In this document: piece by piece, positions 1-12,654 of the stretch
How positions within the stretch are numbered: the stretch's first letter is position 1
Layout of the letters: every line of letters starts with the position of its first letter
NCBI GenBank assembly: GCA_007844125.1
Contig: CM017571.1
Location: 564,077 to 628,076 of the forward strand
Direction of reading: 5' to 3'
DNA from: Sinonovacula constricta
Lineage: Eukaryota > Mollusca > Bivalvia > Cardiida > Solecurtidae
Length of the DNA: 64,000 nucleotides
Notes under the pieces: model-generated
The model's database searches: none
The model's input: the letters and a program-made list of their open reading frames with translations, nothing else
Told to the model about the DNA's origin: nothing
Made by a program: the position numbers and the translations under genes

Positions 1-779
1 CTTAAACATAATATCTCTCCCAGCAGCCCTGGAAAAAAGTGCATCAACGTAATGAACGCCGACGACCTGTGCCTTAGGGGGACACTTCAAGCTGCTAAGG
101 GCCCCTGGCCGCCACACCATCCAGAGTGGAAGTCGTGTTATCGAACTGATGACGGCCCCAACTTCGAGGGCATTGACTTCCACATGCCAGTGTTGCAGGC
201 GAGATGCTTAAGAGCCCAGTCGACGACTACTATAAAAATATATCGAACAGTGGGGATGACGCCAAATGGCAGGGACTACTCAAAGTTCACGAGTGGCAAA
301 AATGACAACTTCGTCTTAAGGCATTCATAGGCCCCGAGCTCCACAACAATAGAAATGGAAACCCACATGCTTTGATAACCATAGCATGTAAGTTGTGGTG
401 AAATCGTCCGAAATGAGTTTGGATTCATAGACTGGAAGAGGGAAGGAAAGAAGGCTGCCGAACAAGCTATAGCAGAACCCATATGAAATACAGCCACAAA
501 ACATGGCATAAGAAGACATTGAAATGGAAAATCATTGAGCTTCATCTGAATTGTCTAAATTTGACGAAACAGCTGTAAAAACATTTCACGACCACCCTCC
601 GGATACATAAGACATGGATAGGACATACCTTATGTACCAGTATCGGGAGCTCAGAGGGCTTGATAAAGCTATGCAGACTCAGCGGGGGGAGCTAACACCC
701 TTCGGTTGACAGCACCCGATGAGCATTAGCTATAGCAGACAGAACAACCTCGCAGACTGAAGACCCTGATCAGAAACGC

Positions 780-1185
780 TACATCTTGGTACGAATAAGA
801 AATCTAGAAGAAGAGAGGTCTGCGATGCTAAAATCAGCCTTAGTCAACAAGAAGGCACTCAGGTACCAAATAAGCTAAATTCGTGAAACAGTAAGCACGA
901 TTCTGGATGACGACACGACACAGTCATTTCAATTTTGGCCGCGATAGGGATGACAATCATCCCCATTGTTGCTTAAAACCCTCGCAGGCCTACTTGGAAA
1001 GTTGGCAGGAAAAGCCGCTGCCAATCTTCCAGGATTTTTTGGAACCATTGTAAGCCGGCTTCTAAATGGCACTGGCGAAGTAGTAGGATGGATTGCCGAG
1101 CATACTTTGGCCTTGTTTGTGGCTTTGGTTGGACTGCTACTAATTGGTTAAAGGTTCCAGATTGGTTAATGAAGCCAAAGAACAG
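780..1185 (+). pseudogene. Broken ORF: helical region plus hydrophobic glycine-rich segment
   Basis: A charged, probably helical stretch is readable from about 785 to 930 (ending near ...ILDDDTT), interrupted by a stop. A 61-residue open stretch (966-1151) follows, rich in Gly, Ala and Leu. It contains two likely membrane-associating segments (around NLPGFFGTIVSRLL and HTLALFVALVGLLLIG), and another frame continues with a basic tail. The charged-helix plus amphipathic/hydrophobic order recalls proteins of multicopy elements I have seen in cnidarian and fish genomes, but I cannot name the family. Stops and frameshifts indicate a pseudogene. Confidence 0.35.
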
Positions 1186-2574
1186 CTAGGCCGACCGTGA
1201 CGCCACCAACTATCAGCGCCGCTTCATGATCGTGGGCTCCTTGCAAATCCGATACAGGACCTTTAGGAGACGCTGATACAGGGGCTATCGGTAGATCTGC
1301 AGAAGCGGTGGCACCACTTTTAGGGCATTTGCAGGGAAGCTGAATACGAGGATGGTACTATTAGTGGAATCGATGTTAACATGATAAGCGCCAAATCTGA
1401 TACCCTTAGTAGCCACCAATATTTTGTCGTTGCAGCCTGCCTGGCTTTGGTGGATTTTAAGTAGCATGTTGCTCAGAGCCATGTTCAGTCCTTGGCTTCA
1501 CTTCAAAGCGGTGTACTGAAACATTTCTTTGTATCTCTTTGTCCCAGACGGGAGGCCTACAGGAGAGTTGATTGCAATGTTTGCAATAAACTATTTTGGG
1601 CCTGAACTGCGGTGGCGCCTTCAACAATGTGTGCCTGAGTCTGCGCTTGCGCTCCGAGCAGAGCCCACACATAAGTGCAGACTGACTCGTCAACCCTCTC
1701 AATCCCAGCCCTTGTCAGGCCCTCAGACTGCTGCAGTATGAAGGTACTCCATACGGTTTTTCTCAGAAATGTGCGTGAAAAACGCAAAACGCAGACCAAA
1801 AATTATCACTGATGTGAGGTATTTTCGGGCCCACCAGTCGCGTGAAGAAACCCCACATTGCCTCTCTCCAGAGACTTTTGCCCCGAACGTTATCGTTTCC
1901 GGGTTAAAGTTGCCATTATTTTGTCTTGCTATATGCTTTTTCCTCCACGTGACCTGCCCTTGGTGTGCACAACTCCAAAGCCCCAAAGGGAAAGAAATCT
2001 GTTTTCAGTCCGTCGCCTGTTCAACTCCTGACAAAGCTAGTCATAGGCAGGTGGTCATTTGAGAATGGATCCAAGGAAGAACCTCCACGCAGGGCAGCCT
2101 TCATCTCATCCAGAAGCTGCCTTAAGGTGTGGAACACGTGAAAGGTATACACAGACCCTTAATATGATTTTGAAATGACACCCCGAAGCCTGCAGTGGTC
2201 GCCCAAACGGCAAAATTGAACTGGTTTTACCAAAACTGCATCCCGGTACCATTCCAAGCCTGGACTGTTAAATCCACCTTGCCTGGGGGTAGAACATATT
2301 TTTAAATATGTATGGCACGCTCGTGGTAACGATGTCTTATTGCATACCGCAATGCATAGAGTGGTCAGGTTCATGGTTTCAAGTTACGCGGGTAGACACC
2401 CCCGGTCTTATACTTGGCGCTACTATTAAAGGAGAATGCCGCCATGGTTTGTCTGCTAAGAATGTTCCAGACAATCACAGATAAAACGCAAGGACCATCA
2501 ACTCGCCAGAAGCCAAACGATAACAAATGTGAGTCGCTCAGAAGATTGTTGACAGCAACAAGAACAGTTTTATT

Positions 2575-2943
2575 ATGGAGCCCGGGTTGTGGACGCTCGA
2601 TTATGTTAAGGGGGCATTCCTTAGCGTAATTGTAGAAGCTTGCAAACTCGATGGTCGTGTTGTTTTAACCATGAGCAAAGAAATTGAAAAAAAAATCTGT
2701 CTCGATCCTAATTCAAAACAGCCTAGACCAACTCGTCCGTTGGACATAAACACAATCAAGTTTATACACCTTCACCAGCCCAACACCTTGTCAATCACCC
2801 TAAACGGGGCTCCTAGCAAACCTGTTAGCTGCGCTGAGCGTCGGCAGTTATGCATTCGGGGATATAAAATCATATGTGTTTCGGAACCCAGAGTTCAAAC
2901 ACTTACAAGCTGGAATTTTATGGGAACTATGCCTCTTAGTTAA
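2575..2943 (+). pseudogene. Unrecognised 122-residue open frame in the decayed segment
   Basis: This is an uninterrupted frame with ordinary, non-repetitive amino-acid composition (start MEPGLWTLDYVKGAF). The middle has alternating hydrophobic residues suggestive of beta structure (around FIHLHQPNTLSITLNG). The frame upstream is broken by stops, so the visible start is probably not the original one. It ends at a TAA just before the segment joins the CRAL-TRIO unit. No family is recognised. It may be the last piece of the same relic as the hydrophobic frame at 966-1151. Confidence 0.25.
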
Positions 2944-3244
2944 GACAAGCATGATCTTCCGAACCAAACTTCTCTAAGTAAGCAAAACGCTCCTATTTTG
3001 ATAATAGAGTGAGGCAGATAGCAGCACCAAACCTCTCAGACTACGTAGGGAAACGCCAGATGGTGGCATCGATATGGATGGCAATCGAGTTAAAAACGTC
3101 GGGTCATATGGTTCTCAAATTGTTTGTACATATCCTTTAAGAAGGTCTCCAGAACATAGCCCTAGCAACTATAATTGGATGAAGCGAAGGAATGCAGTCC
3201 ATTCGGGAATTTAACAAAACAAACCAACATATTTATTTTTACAG

Positions 3245-6200
3245 ATACCAATTTCTTGCTCCGGTTTCTGCGAACTCAGAAATTCAGCCAACTTCGAGCA
3301 CGTGACATCTTAGAAACATATTGGCGGAAAAGGACGGAAAATGCCGAGTGGTTCGCAAACAAAGACACGAACGATCCAAAAATTCAAGATGTAATCAAGT
3401 CAGGGTACGTCAAACATCTGTTGTTGTTTGTAACAGTTTCCTTAGGATTTGTGAATTTCATAAAAGTTTTGGAATTAAATAAGTTTTTTTTTAACTATGT
3501 CTACTTCATTTTTAAACCCTTTAAACGCTTAAAGTTATATTAAACGATGGGCACTGTGTGTATTATATGTCTAACCTTTTTCAAAAAATAAAAAAATACA
3601 CTAAAGTGAAATTATGCATCATCATGCAGTTTATCCTGACCGTTACACAGAAATAAACGAACTGTTATTTATTGATATAAGACTTACTTTTTTTGAAAAT
3701 AGAGACATGAAGAAAATTTATCTCATTTTTAGATGCATTAATGACTGATGATAAATTTAGGTTCATGATAAGATGAATGTTGGTGCATATAACTTCAAAG
3801 AACAAAGCAACATAATTTTTTAAGAAATACTTTTATGTTAACAAGCAACAATTTTCATATAAAAAGTTAAGTTCTGCAAAGATTGTTACTTTTACATGTC
3901 TGAAAAGAAATAAAGTTTTAACTGCATGCTGAGATGTATATATTAAACATGTTTAGCATTGCCTCCATAACTGTATACATTTGATTGAAGTAGGTGCTTT
4001 TACTGTTTGGCTTTATTTATCGTTGATAATCTACCCAAGGGCCTTCTCTTGTGCAGATTGACAAAATCTTAATAACTTGATGTCTCATATAATCAGACGA
4101 CGGCCTTTGGTTAGCAGCTTTTGAGCAGGAGTTTGTGTAACTGAAATAAATAAAATCCCTGATAAAGCAAATGCAAATTCGTGATCTTGTTTTGCATTAT
4201 TTTTATCTCTTTGTAATCATATACAAGCAATTAATATACAAACTGCATTAGAAGCATCACATAGACATAATACAAGCCTTTAAATGTCTTTACTTCAAGT
4301 CTTAGGTTAATTATTTGTTGGATAATGATTAGCTGTTGCATAATAATGAGCATCAGCAGTTATGTTAAAGTTAAATTTTATCAAAGGGGATAATGAAAAA
4401 CGTTGTATGAGAGCTATGGTACATGTGTGCTATGTGTGTTGCACATTGTATCAACACAAGCTACCAATTATCCCAGTATTTAGTCTATTAGTCTTAAATT
4501 CCCAAGACTTAACATTTAGCACAATACTAAAACATTTAACTCAAGAAGTAGATGACATCTGGTGAGCTGGCAGATCATCTGGTTTCAACAAAAGGAGTCG
4601 CTTCATATAACTTTTTTCTTGACTTGTAGGAGCTGTTACCACAAATTATGACCACAATTGCCTAGGGAAAACTTACATATGAAATAATAAATCGCACTAA
4701 ATATTGCACAATAAAGCTTGAAATTTCAATAATAGAAACAGAATAAACCATGTTACAAATACAGTTCTGAAATATGTTTCCATTATAATTAATATGACTA
4801 TGAAAAGGTTTCAACTTGTACATAGCTTTAAAAGTGAATTGGTCACAGCTCATAAAATTTACAATTTCTTTTGTTTGCTTCAAAAAGGCAAAAACTACTT
4901 ACAGACAGTAATACAATAAATTGTTTTGATACCTCTGACCACTATAATATATGTGAAATGCTGCCATTCAAAAGTTGTGTTGAGGTTGGAAAAGTAACAT
5001 TTTTGCAACAATTGTTCTTTAGTTTTTAAACCGTACTGAGCTCAAAAACTAAACTAATTCATCCTCAAACTGTTCATGCAGTAATATTCATTTATTGTGT
5101 ATATCAATAATAAACAATATGCTGATTCGGTCGATAGTGATGTTTTAACATATAGATGCAGATCAGTGGTTGTATGTGTCGTGTTCCTATGCTAAACTGT
5201 GACCAAGTTGCTTTAAGATGACTTAAGCAGATGGCTGCAACGTTGTACAACCCAAACATTTTCTGGGGTCTTCATCCACCATCGCTACTATGGGCATACA
5301 TTGTTCCTACAATATATTTCTAAACAACAACACAAACTACTTACTTGCGTGAAGTGAATTTTTCTGAAATACTGGATAAAGTAGAATCCACACAAATGAC
5401 TTGAGCATCTGCCATCAATTCTGGAACATCTAGCTATCTATTTTTTTTTCTGTGTACCAAACGTCTCAATCCAGTGATATGTTGATTCCTTTAAATATGG
5501 CACTAAGTAATCTAAACCTGTAAAGCAGTTCAGAAGAAATCAAATGTAAATAGATGTGTTCTTTGTTATCTGTCGTTAAATGGAAAACTAACAAATTGCA
5601 GTAACACTTAAAGACCCCATATAAATGTTAGATAGAACATGTTAGCTGTATTTACAGTTATGTTTATCATTGTAATAGCATTCAGCTATTGACAAATGGC
5701 TGGGTAGAATTACTGGCACACCGGGCAACTGGAAGACTTCTACATTAAGTCCTTTATCCCATCTAAAAATCATACCAATGTAACATAGGGAGAAAAATGT
5801 GCTGCCAGTTCGGGGCTCGAACCCGGGACCCTTAGCTAACCAGCTCCGACTCAGTTACTAGAAATAATAATTTCAAAAAAGTAATTTTCAAGAAAATAAT
5901 TTGATGAAGTCCAAAAAATGTAACAGTGACCTTGTTTCAACCTCTGCAAAATGTTGTATTGAGTTCAGTATAATTATCCATCATCAGTTCATGAGCAACT
6001 ACCACAATTTGCCATGATAACGGAAGATTGTTTATATAGCTACATTACAACAACAACAAGATCTTTAAGTTGATAAGTCGAATATGTAGATAAACAAATA
6101 TCCTATTGTTATCTTAAGTCGACGTTTTAAGATCATTTTCGGCGTTTTTCAAATATATCTTAAACTATTTTAAGCCCGCCCTTTAGTTCTAACTAAAAAA

Positions 6201-7910
6201 TTGAAAACTGGCGAAATACAGCTAATATAAATAAAAAACAAAAACAAAAACAAAACAAATAAAAAAAAAGCAAAACAAACACCGGATAAAGGAAAACGTC
6301 TTATTCTGATATCGTGTCGACAATTTGAGAAAACCCCTAAAGTACCTTTCCAAAAAAAAAAGGTTTGACCAGTTCTTTGTTTATTCTGATCATAGAATGT
6401 TCCGAAAACCCATCCATTCGGGAAAAGCAGCGCAAAAAACACTGCTTGTGAATGGGATCTTTAACTTCGAAATGTAAGTCGTCTTGCACTGACCGCCATG
6501 TTGGATTTTTCGGCAAATGAGATTCGAGAAAATGGTACCCACAATGCATTACGCGCGTTATGTAGTGTAATGTTTATAAACATTGTCGATGTGTTTGAGT
6601 TACGATCTTAAATGTAAACACGCTTTTGTCGGTTTATTACTAATAAATCCCCGAACTTTCTAGTCGACTCGATGGGTTATATGGGATATAATAATGACCC
6701 CTAGCAGTTGATAATCAAATTATTGGGATCCATAACTCAAATTAAGTATATATCACCCTCAGGTGTGTCCCTTTAGCTGTTTAGATACTTTAGGCTTTGA
6801 CATTTTAGGTGCTTAGATACTTTAGGCATATATACTTTAGGCTTAGATACTCTAGGCTTAGATACTTTAGGCATACATGTATATAATTTAGGCTTAGATA
6901 CTTAAGGTGCTAGGATACTTTAGATACATGCAAGTTAAAGTTTTAGGTACACGTAAGATCAAGTTTACCGTATATCGTACTGGCAAGCACTTAGTCGATA
7001 GCGAGTTACTGTGGCAGTTTTTTTTTTAAACTTTTTTGTTCACTTACTTAAGTTTCTTTCAAAGCAACTATATGAATTCAAAATTTCTACATAATGATTC
7101 TTTAATGTTTAAATATGACCACAGTGTATTTATTTTAACTCTTTTGTATGATGAGTTGGGGATAGGGGCTGGGTAGGTATACTGAGATCTGGTCTTCCGT
7201 CCGTCTGTCCGTAAACAATGTCGATTCGTCCTCAGACACTATTTAATCTGGATTTTAATTCTACAGTTTTTCATCAATTTTGAAAAAAACATCACAATTG
7301 TTTTAAGTCCTATTAAAACCTGTACACCTGCTATTATCGTTAACAATCAGATAAATTGTCAAATAAATAAAGCTAAAATTCCATTCACCTGGCATCGATT
7401 CACTTGACTAACTATAAGGTCTTCTATTTCCAGGTTCTTTTTGCGACTACCGCGTGTTGACAAAGACGGACGTATTTATTTTTTGCTTCGAGTTGGTGAG
7501 CAAATTTATATTGAAATACGAAGATTTTTTAATCCCATTACATTCAAATTTTTCTGACTGCAAAAAGTAGCTGTATATTAAAATAACAAGTATGATATAT
7601 TGTCTATGTTGTGCTGAGTAAACCTGGTTAAAATAAATACTACAGAGGTCATGCATAATTTGGTACAGGGAAAACTCGCTTAGACTACCACCATTGGTTC
7701 TTCTAAAATTCGTTCCACTTAGTGATGTGGTCCTCTTGCGAGGTAAATTATATAATTTAAAAAAGTCTTGGTTATTCATCCTTTTTAATTAGTACTAATT
7801 AATTGTATCAGCTCCTACTTTCGAAGAAGACAAGTATAGTTATTGACATGTCATGAATCTCTCTCCCCTGTGTCTCACCCACTCTGTCTCTTCCTCTCTC
7901 TGTGTGTCTG

Positions 7911-7983
<73 letters not shown>

Positions 7984-10900
7984 CTCTCTCTGTCTTTCCG
8001 TCTCCCTTTGTCTCTCTCTCTGTCTCTCTCAGTCTCTCTCTTTCTCTTCAACCTCGGAATTGGCGTGTGTTTGGTGTATGTGTTTTTCTCGAAAAACGTT
8101 CTCGAAAAACGTCGAACGTATTTTCTTTAAACTTGGAATACTTGTTCACAATAAAATCTGTGGGCTTATTTCTCAAGGGCAGATAACCTTTAAACTAAAT
8201 GAGGCAGAGTTATGCTCTTTTCTAACTTTTTCGAATTTTCCGTGATGGTTAAGATTTCTGTAACAATCCATTTCTTGAAAACGTCAAAGATATTCACTTT
8301 GAAATAAAAAACAACAACATGTGGTTTGCTAAAACTTGTTCCTCTAAATGGATACTTCATAGGCTAGTTAAGCTTCCTTAATATATCTAATTTTAACTAG
8401 ATTTCCATCAAACGATGGCACAACTATAATACATGGCACACTGATTAATCAATTGTTCTTGCTTTTACCAATGTCTGGGTTGCAGGAGCTCTTGATGCGG
8501 ACTATATCAAGAAGACGCTTGGTATAGAAAACCTTTTCAGAGCAATGACGTGTATCCAGGTAGGAACCCATTTAAAATTTGACACCTTAAGACGTAGTTT
8601 ACAATAATTACGGCTGCATAAAATACAAATTATCGCAATTACGGGTTTAGTTTTTTAATATGGACATAGTTTATTATTATTATTGGCCAATAATAAGGAT
8701 ATATAAGACAAAGTCCTATGAGCATTGCAACATATACAAAAATGAAAAGACACAGGACCAAGGTATTCGCATGCACACCAAGTGTAAAAGTGAGAACAAA
8801 TCTGTGATGAGTTATTTAACAATAACAGCAAACACAGATTATTCTGTCAAAGCAATTACGTCTTAAGACTTAATTTCGTTATGGTATAGATCGAGGTAGG
8901 TTGTGGTAGTGGTTGTGGTTGTGTTGGTGGTTGTAATGATGATGATGATGGTGATGTGCATAATTAACCCCGAAAAGGCACAGGACAAAGGTATTTCACG
9001 TGCAAGCCAAGTGAAAAGTAAGAACACATTTTTTATGATTCTAAAAAAGCAAACCCGACAGTTATCGCCTTGGAACGGTCAGTCGGCAATATGGACCGAC
9101 TGGGGCGCTTAAACCGGTTTTACAGAGCTCTAACCTCGCACTTCCTGATGGGGTTTCTCAAATGCAAGCAATGAAAAGAAAACTGATCTATTTGAATACA
9201 AAAATGTTCCAAATGCACAATTTGCTGTGGTCCGTACTGGTAAAGGCCATGTTAAATGTAAGATAGGACTCTCGCAGGCTTCTGTATGAAGAGAGCAACA
9301 TTCACACGCCTAAACTATGGTGTCATATTTGTGACATCTGATAATTACAAGTTTTAATGAATGAAAAGTTTCGAAGTATTCAGGAAATGTATCTGCTGGT
9401 GTTAACATAACCTGGAATCACGAAAAGAAAACTGTCATAAAAGGAAACTTTGAACGCTACTGCAAATTCTTCTCCACTTCTTACCAATTTACTTTTTACA
9501 ATTATAATAAAAATTTATACGCTTCTTCCAAGTCCGTTCCCGCTCTTGTTAAGCCAATCGCAAATCACGAATCACCAGTTAAAAGAAAACTTTGAAAACA
9601 TTTTTGATAATAACTTGTTTCTTTTTGGGTTGTCCGTTGTCGTGACCATTTGTGCACGGCAAGTTTTAGCGCCTGCCGTCATTTACGCCCGGATAATATT
9701 GTATGAAATAGCTCTTACCCGCTGTCGTATTGGACATACTAGATTAACACATTCGTATCTTTTAAAAAGAGAAGTTCAGCCTGTATGTGTTCCTTGCCAG
9801 GAACCAATGACAGTCAATCATATTTTATTACAGTGTATCGACACAGACCACATTCGGTCGAAGTATTTTAATGTCAATAACATGTACGAACTGTTCAGGA
9901 CAGTGTCGGATTCTAAATTTGTTTTCTTCTTGAACAAGATTAATATTCTTAATAAGTTATAAATTTTAAACTGCTAATTTCCCAACCGTCATACATTTTT
10001 AAACCGTTTATATTAACCTATTTTCGGTTGTAGTTCACATTTTTTAACCCGATAGATTTTGTATTTTCTATATTTTACTTACAAAGTTTAGTTTTTTACC
10101 TGATTATTCTCTATTCACATTAAACTTCTTTGTTTTCGGTGCCGTATGACCTGTTAAGTGTCGGTGTGCCGTAAAACCCAAATAAATAAATAAACAAATA
10201 ATGTTGCAGGACTGGATCAACATGGATGAGCGTGTACAGGTGAACGGTTTGGTTGTTATTGTGGATCTCACTGGCTACACCATGCAACATCGTGCGGTGA
10301 TACATACACCTGAAAATGTCAAGAAAATCATCAACACTATGCAGGTAATAGCTATTTATAGCACGTTAATCAAAGTTACCGTTTAACTCTGTCGAGTTTC
10401 GGCAATGTAAAGACGAAATATGGAAACAAACTTGTATTGACTGACGGGCTGTTTACAAAAACGTTTGATAGAAGAACTATTTATGCTAGAAATATTTGAA
10501 AATCACGTAAGGTTATTTTTCTTTTTTTATATTTAATTGTGTTTTTGTTTACACTATTAATCCATTCATTTGATATATTATGTTATATATAGTTTACATA
10601 CGTTATATCGGAGTTGTCGAATATGTTTAATTTGTACGATTGAAACAGGACCAGAAAATACAACCTCCAATGTTCCACGTCTATGTACTGGTATTATCTT
10701 CTATTCACAGCACGTGTATCCCATGCGAGTGAAGGCTATCCACATGTATAATCTCCCACCAATATTTGAGGTTGTTCTAGGAATCGCAAAGACTTTCATG
10801 AAGGCCAAGTTAAAAGACAGGGTATGTGTCTCTATTTCTGTGTAGATCACGTTTTTCATCTAATCGTAACTGTTGTTGAAGTCTTTGCTGTTGTCGCTTT

Positions 10901-11747
10901 GCAATTTTCGTCTTTGCATCATTTCTTAATTGTGGCAGCGTGTTCTAATAATTTTGAAATCATAATCTTTAAATCTATCATACATATATCATTTGTTCTT
11001 ATGGTCTTGTTTTGATAACTCGTAATTTCAACAACAATAAAAGAAAAAATCAGCCGGATTTTCATTCAATGATAAAAAAAACCCCATGGCCAAGTGTCTC
11101 GAGATTTAGTCTCTCTAGCAAGGTATGCGAAAAAACATTTAAACTTCGCGTGACCGTGACCTTTGACCCTATGACCTATTATGATGTTTCAGCTGAAGAC
11201 TCATGGCCGAAGCCTTGTCTCTGTATACGAGGAGATTGACATGAGTGTTCTCCCAGAGGAATACCTGGACGATGATTACAAAGGACCAAACAGCGGCTCC
11301 ATCAAAAGCATCTCAGGTAAGAAAATCTGCTGGGGCGGTCTGATAAGTATTCCACCTTACTCAAAGTAATTAGTTTTCGCGAGAAATTGATTTTGTGGAT
11401 TCGAAACAAAAGGCAGGCATAGAGTTAAAAGTATAAACGGAAAGTAAATTTTATTTTGTTCTTGTGAATAAGTGATTTCCATTTCGCCTACATTTACACT
11501 TTTCCCATTTCAACCGAATTAAGTGAACTATTTTCCGACTCATTGTTTCTTTACTCCTATTAAATTTAAGGGAAAGTATAAATGGTTTCATGTTTTTATT
11601 ACAGAGTACATGCTAAAGGAATTAACCAAACCGGAAGTGAATGAGCATATAAAGTCACTGACCAATGGTCAATACGGTGTTGATTTGAAACTGAAACCAT
11701 CTGATGACGAGCCCCAAGCATCCTTCCGGAAGTTGAATGTGGACTAA
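3245..11747 (+). CDS. CRAL-TRIO lipid-transfer protein, copy A (5' exon not in window)
   Basis: Seven exons are visible: 3245-3404, 7434-7495, 8486-8559, 10210-10344, 10711-10821, 11193-11316 and 11605-11747 (stop TAA 11745-11747). All have GT-AG borders and joining phases. The first exon encodes the end of the CRAL_TRIO_N helical domain (TNFLLRFLRTQKFSQLRAR). The rest covers the SEC14-like lipid pocket (VNGLVVIVDLTGYTMQ; YPMRVKAIHMYNLPPIFEVV; LPEEYLDDDYKGP). By family, such proteins (alpha-tocopherol transfer protein, clavesin, CRALBP) carry one hydrophobic ligand and often bind phosphoinositides; the ligand here is unknown. The exon that would match 25721-25907 in copy B is absent: the 1-3100 segment sits where it should be. 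A LINE fragment ends 10 bases before the exon at 10210 and has removed its polypyrimidine tract. Coding frames are intact, but the gene may be 5'-truncated or mis-spliced. Confidence 0.85.
5806..5862 (-). mobile_element. tRNA-like SINE head fragment
   Basis: Read on the minus strand, the segment carries a B-box-like motif (complement of gggctcgaacccgggac) and an upstream part like a tRNA D-arm. It is too degraded and short for a tRNA gene and lacks a full cloverleaf, so a truncated tRNA-derived SINE is the likely source. Confidence 0.45.
6778..6925. repeat. Degenerate tandem repeat, unit about 16 bp (cttagatactttaggc)
   Basis: Imperfect copies of cttagatactttaggc occur about eight times in a row. 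They diverge by single substitutions and short insertions. The repeat lies in the expanded intron of CRAL-TRIO copy A and has no counterpart in copies B and C. Confidence 0.75.
7857..8048. repeat. (CT)n microsatellite in intron of copy A
   Basis: A long, nearly pure CT run (about 7917-7978) is flanked by interrupted CT sequence. Open frames of Ser/Leu repeats over it are artefacts. Related CT tracts sit at the same intron position in copies B (27719-27840) and C (42091-42167). Confidence 0.95.
8697..8850 (+). repeat. Short interspersed repeat (SIR-1), partial copy
   Basis: It begins at acaaagtcctatgagcattg, then caacatata, and runs through the shared block about acaaatctgtgatgagttat. The family recurs at 8962-9170, 22689-22986, 25389-25606, 36377-36606, 39965-40172 and 56221-56480. 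This copy is truncated at its 3' side. A weak reading frame (MQHIP..., ...KSVMSYL...) is shared between copies. Confidence 0.75.
8962..9170 (+). repeat. SIR-1 interspersed repeat, near-complete 3' part
   Basis: It matches the family block from aaaaggcacaggacaaaggt to the end signature (gggtttctcaaatgcaag). It includes the internal palindromic-looking stretch with cagtcggcaatatggaccgactg. It lies a few hundred bases after the partial copy at 8697, in the same intron of CRAL-TRIO copy A. Confidence 0.8.
9709..10199 (+). mobile_element. 5'-truncated non-LTR retrotransposon, 3' end
   Basis: Intron sequence shared with copies B and C runs to about 9708 (...ggataatattgtatgaaata). There it switches to the C-terminus of a LINE ORF2. 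The coding part carries RCRIGHTRLTHSYLL and a Cys/His motif (CVPCQEPMTVNHILLQC), with a stop at 9960-9962. A 3' UTR follows, ending in an aaataaataaataaac tail. Tails of the same family occur at 37275-37551 (+) and 58660-58870 (-). The element ends 10 bases before the acceptor-flanked exon at 10210. Confidence 0.88.
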
Positions 11748-12654
11748 CCGGAAATTACATCTCCTTGTATTTATAGTAACGCGTCACGCGGGAAAACTTA
11801 GAGAAATTATTTAAAATCTAATAATAACAAATCACTTCATACGAGAAACCAAACAATACGCCGATATGTATCAATAATAATATTTTATTGATGACTATTA
11901 ACAAATACCTCAGTATATGTTAATATTAAAAGTGATGTCATCATGGCCATAACGGGGAGTTTGTTGACAGTTTTGTTCCAAAAAGTGCCATAATTTAAAC
12001 ACAACGGATTCGTTCAATCAATATGCCTGGTCCTACGGTCAAAGCAACTGGCGTTGTATGCTGCAACTTTTATATAGAACGTTCTGTCTTACTTTTAGTG
12101 AAATTACGCCCGAAGGTAAGATAAGATAACATCTATTGATACAAAAGTGCTATCAGGACAGAAACAATTTTCTGTCACAGAATTCGTTGCTTCATTCCTA
12201 ACTTTCTAAAGAGAAACTAAGTTTAATGGTTTGTTATTAACTAAACATTAACAATGTGATTTCCATATTATGACATTAGATTATGATCAATTTACTTTCA
12301 ACTTCAAATTTTCGACTTCACTTTGTAAAGACAATACATTCAGACTGAATTATTTCAAACGCATGTTTTTAACTTGTTACGCTGTTTGTTCTGTTTTGTC
12401 TCCTGCCTGTGTTTTTGTGCGTTTCTGTCTTTCATTGTATATTATAAAAGTACTTTAGTTTTGTTGACTTAATAAGTAACTTTATACATCCTGTATGCTG
12501 ATACCAGAAAATGTCAAACTGTGTTGTCAATGAGACAGAATGGCCATCAGCAGACGACCAAATGTCATTCTTACATCTGGGATGTTAATGTTTTACCCAC
12601 ATTGTGTACATCTTGCTTATATCTTGTTTTTTGGTTGGAGCAGCACCTCCATCC
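11748..12654. other. 3' flank of CRAL-TRIO copy A
   Basis: This region is AT-rich and closely matches the sequence after copy B (30424-31338) and, more loosely, copy C (44768-45678). It presumably includes the 3' UTR; no polyadenylation site could be fixed with confidence. Short open frames here (such as 12270-12458, matched at 30962-31150) are probably not coding, since copy C does not keep them. Confidence 0.6.

Larger units (their letters stand above)
1..3100. other. Decayed GC-richer segment of unknown origin
   Basis: This stretch is visibly less AT-rich than the rest of the window and does not resemble the repeated gene-pair unit, which begins near 3107. It holds many short broken reading frames (for example 52-330 and 1769-2062 on +, 1457-1702 on -) with no intact gene. 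I see no terminal repeats inside the window, and the left end may lie outside it. The best-preserved pieces are listed separately. The most likely reading is an old mobile-element or virus-like insertion, or a relic of another locus, at the left edge of the array. The composition difference is by eye only. Confidence 0.5.
3430..7380. other. Expanded intron of CRAL-TRIO copy A
   Basis: The intron between the first two visible exons is about 4 kb here but only about 280-290 bases in copies B and C, so roughly 3.7 kb is extra sequence specific to copy A. It is very AT-rich and has no convincing coding frame. It holds a SINE fragment near 5806-5862 and a short tandem repeat near 6778-6925, listed separately. 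Otherwise I see nothing identifiable. Confidence 0.6.

Noticed and set aside
7843..8245. Overlapping open frames of Ser/Leu repeats on +
   Set aside because: They are translations of a (CT)n microsatellite inside an intron of CRAL-TRIO copy A; the same applies at 27703-27959 and 42012-42218.
9450..9962. 170-codon frame read as one gene
   Set aside because: The first half is intron sequence shared with CRAL-TRIO copies B and C; only the part after about 9709 is LINE coding sequence, so the frame is a chance fusion.
12270..12458. 62-codon frame conserved at 30962-31150
   Set aside because: Conservation follows from the high identity of the whole duplicated 3' flank; the frame is lost after copy C.
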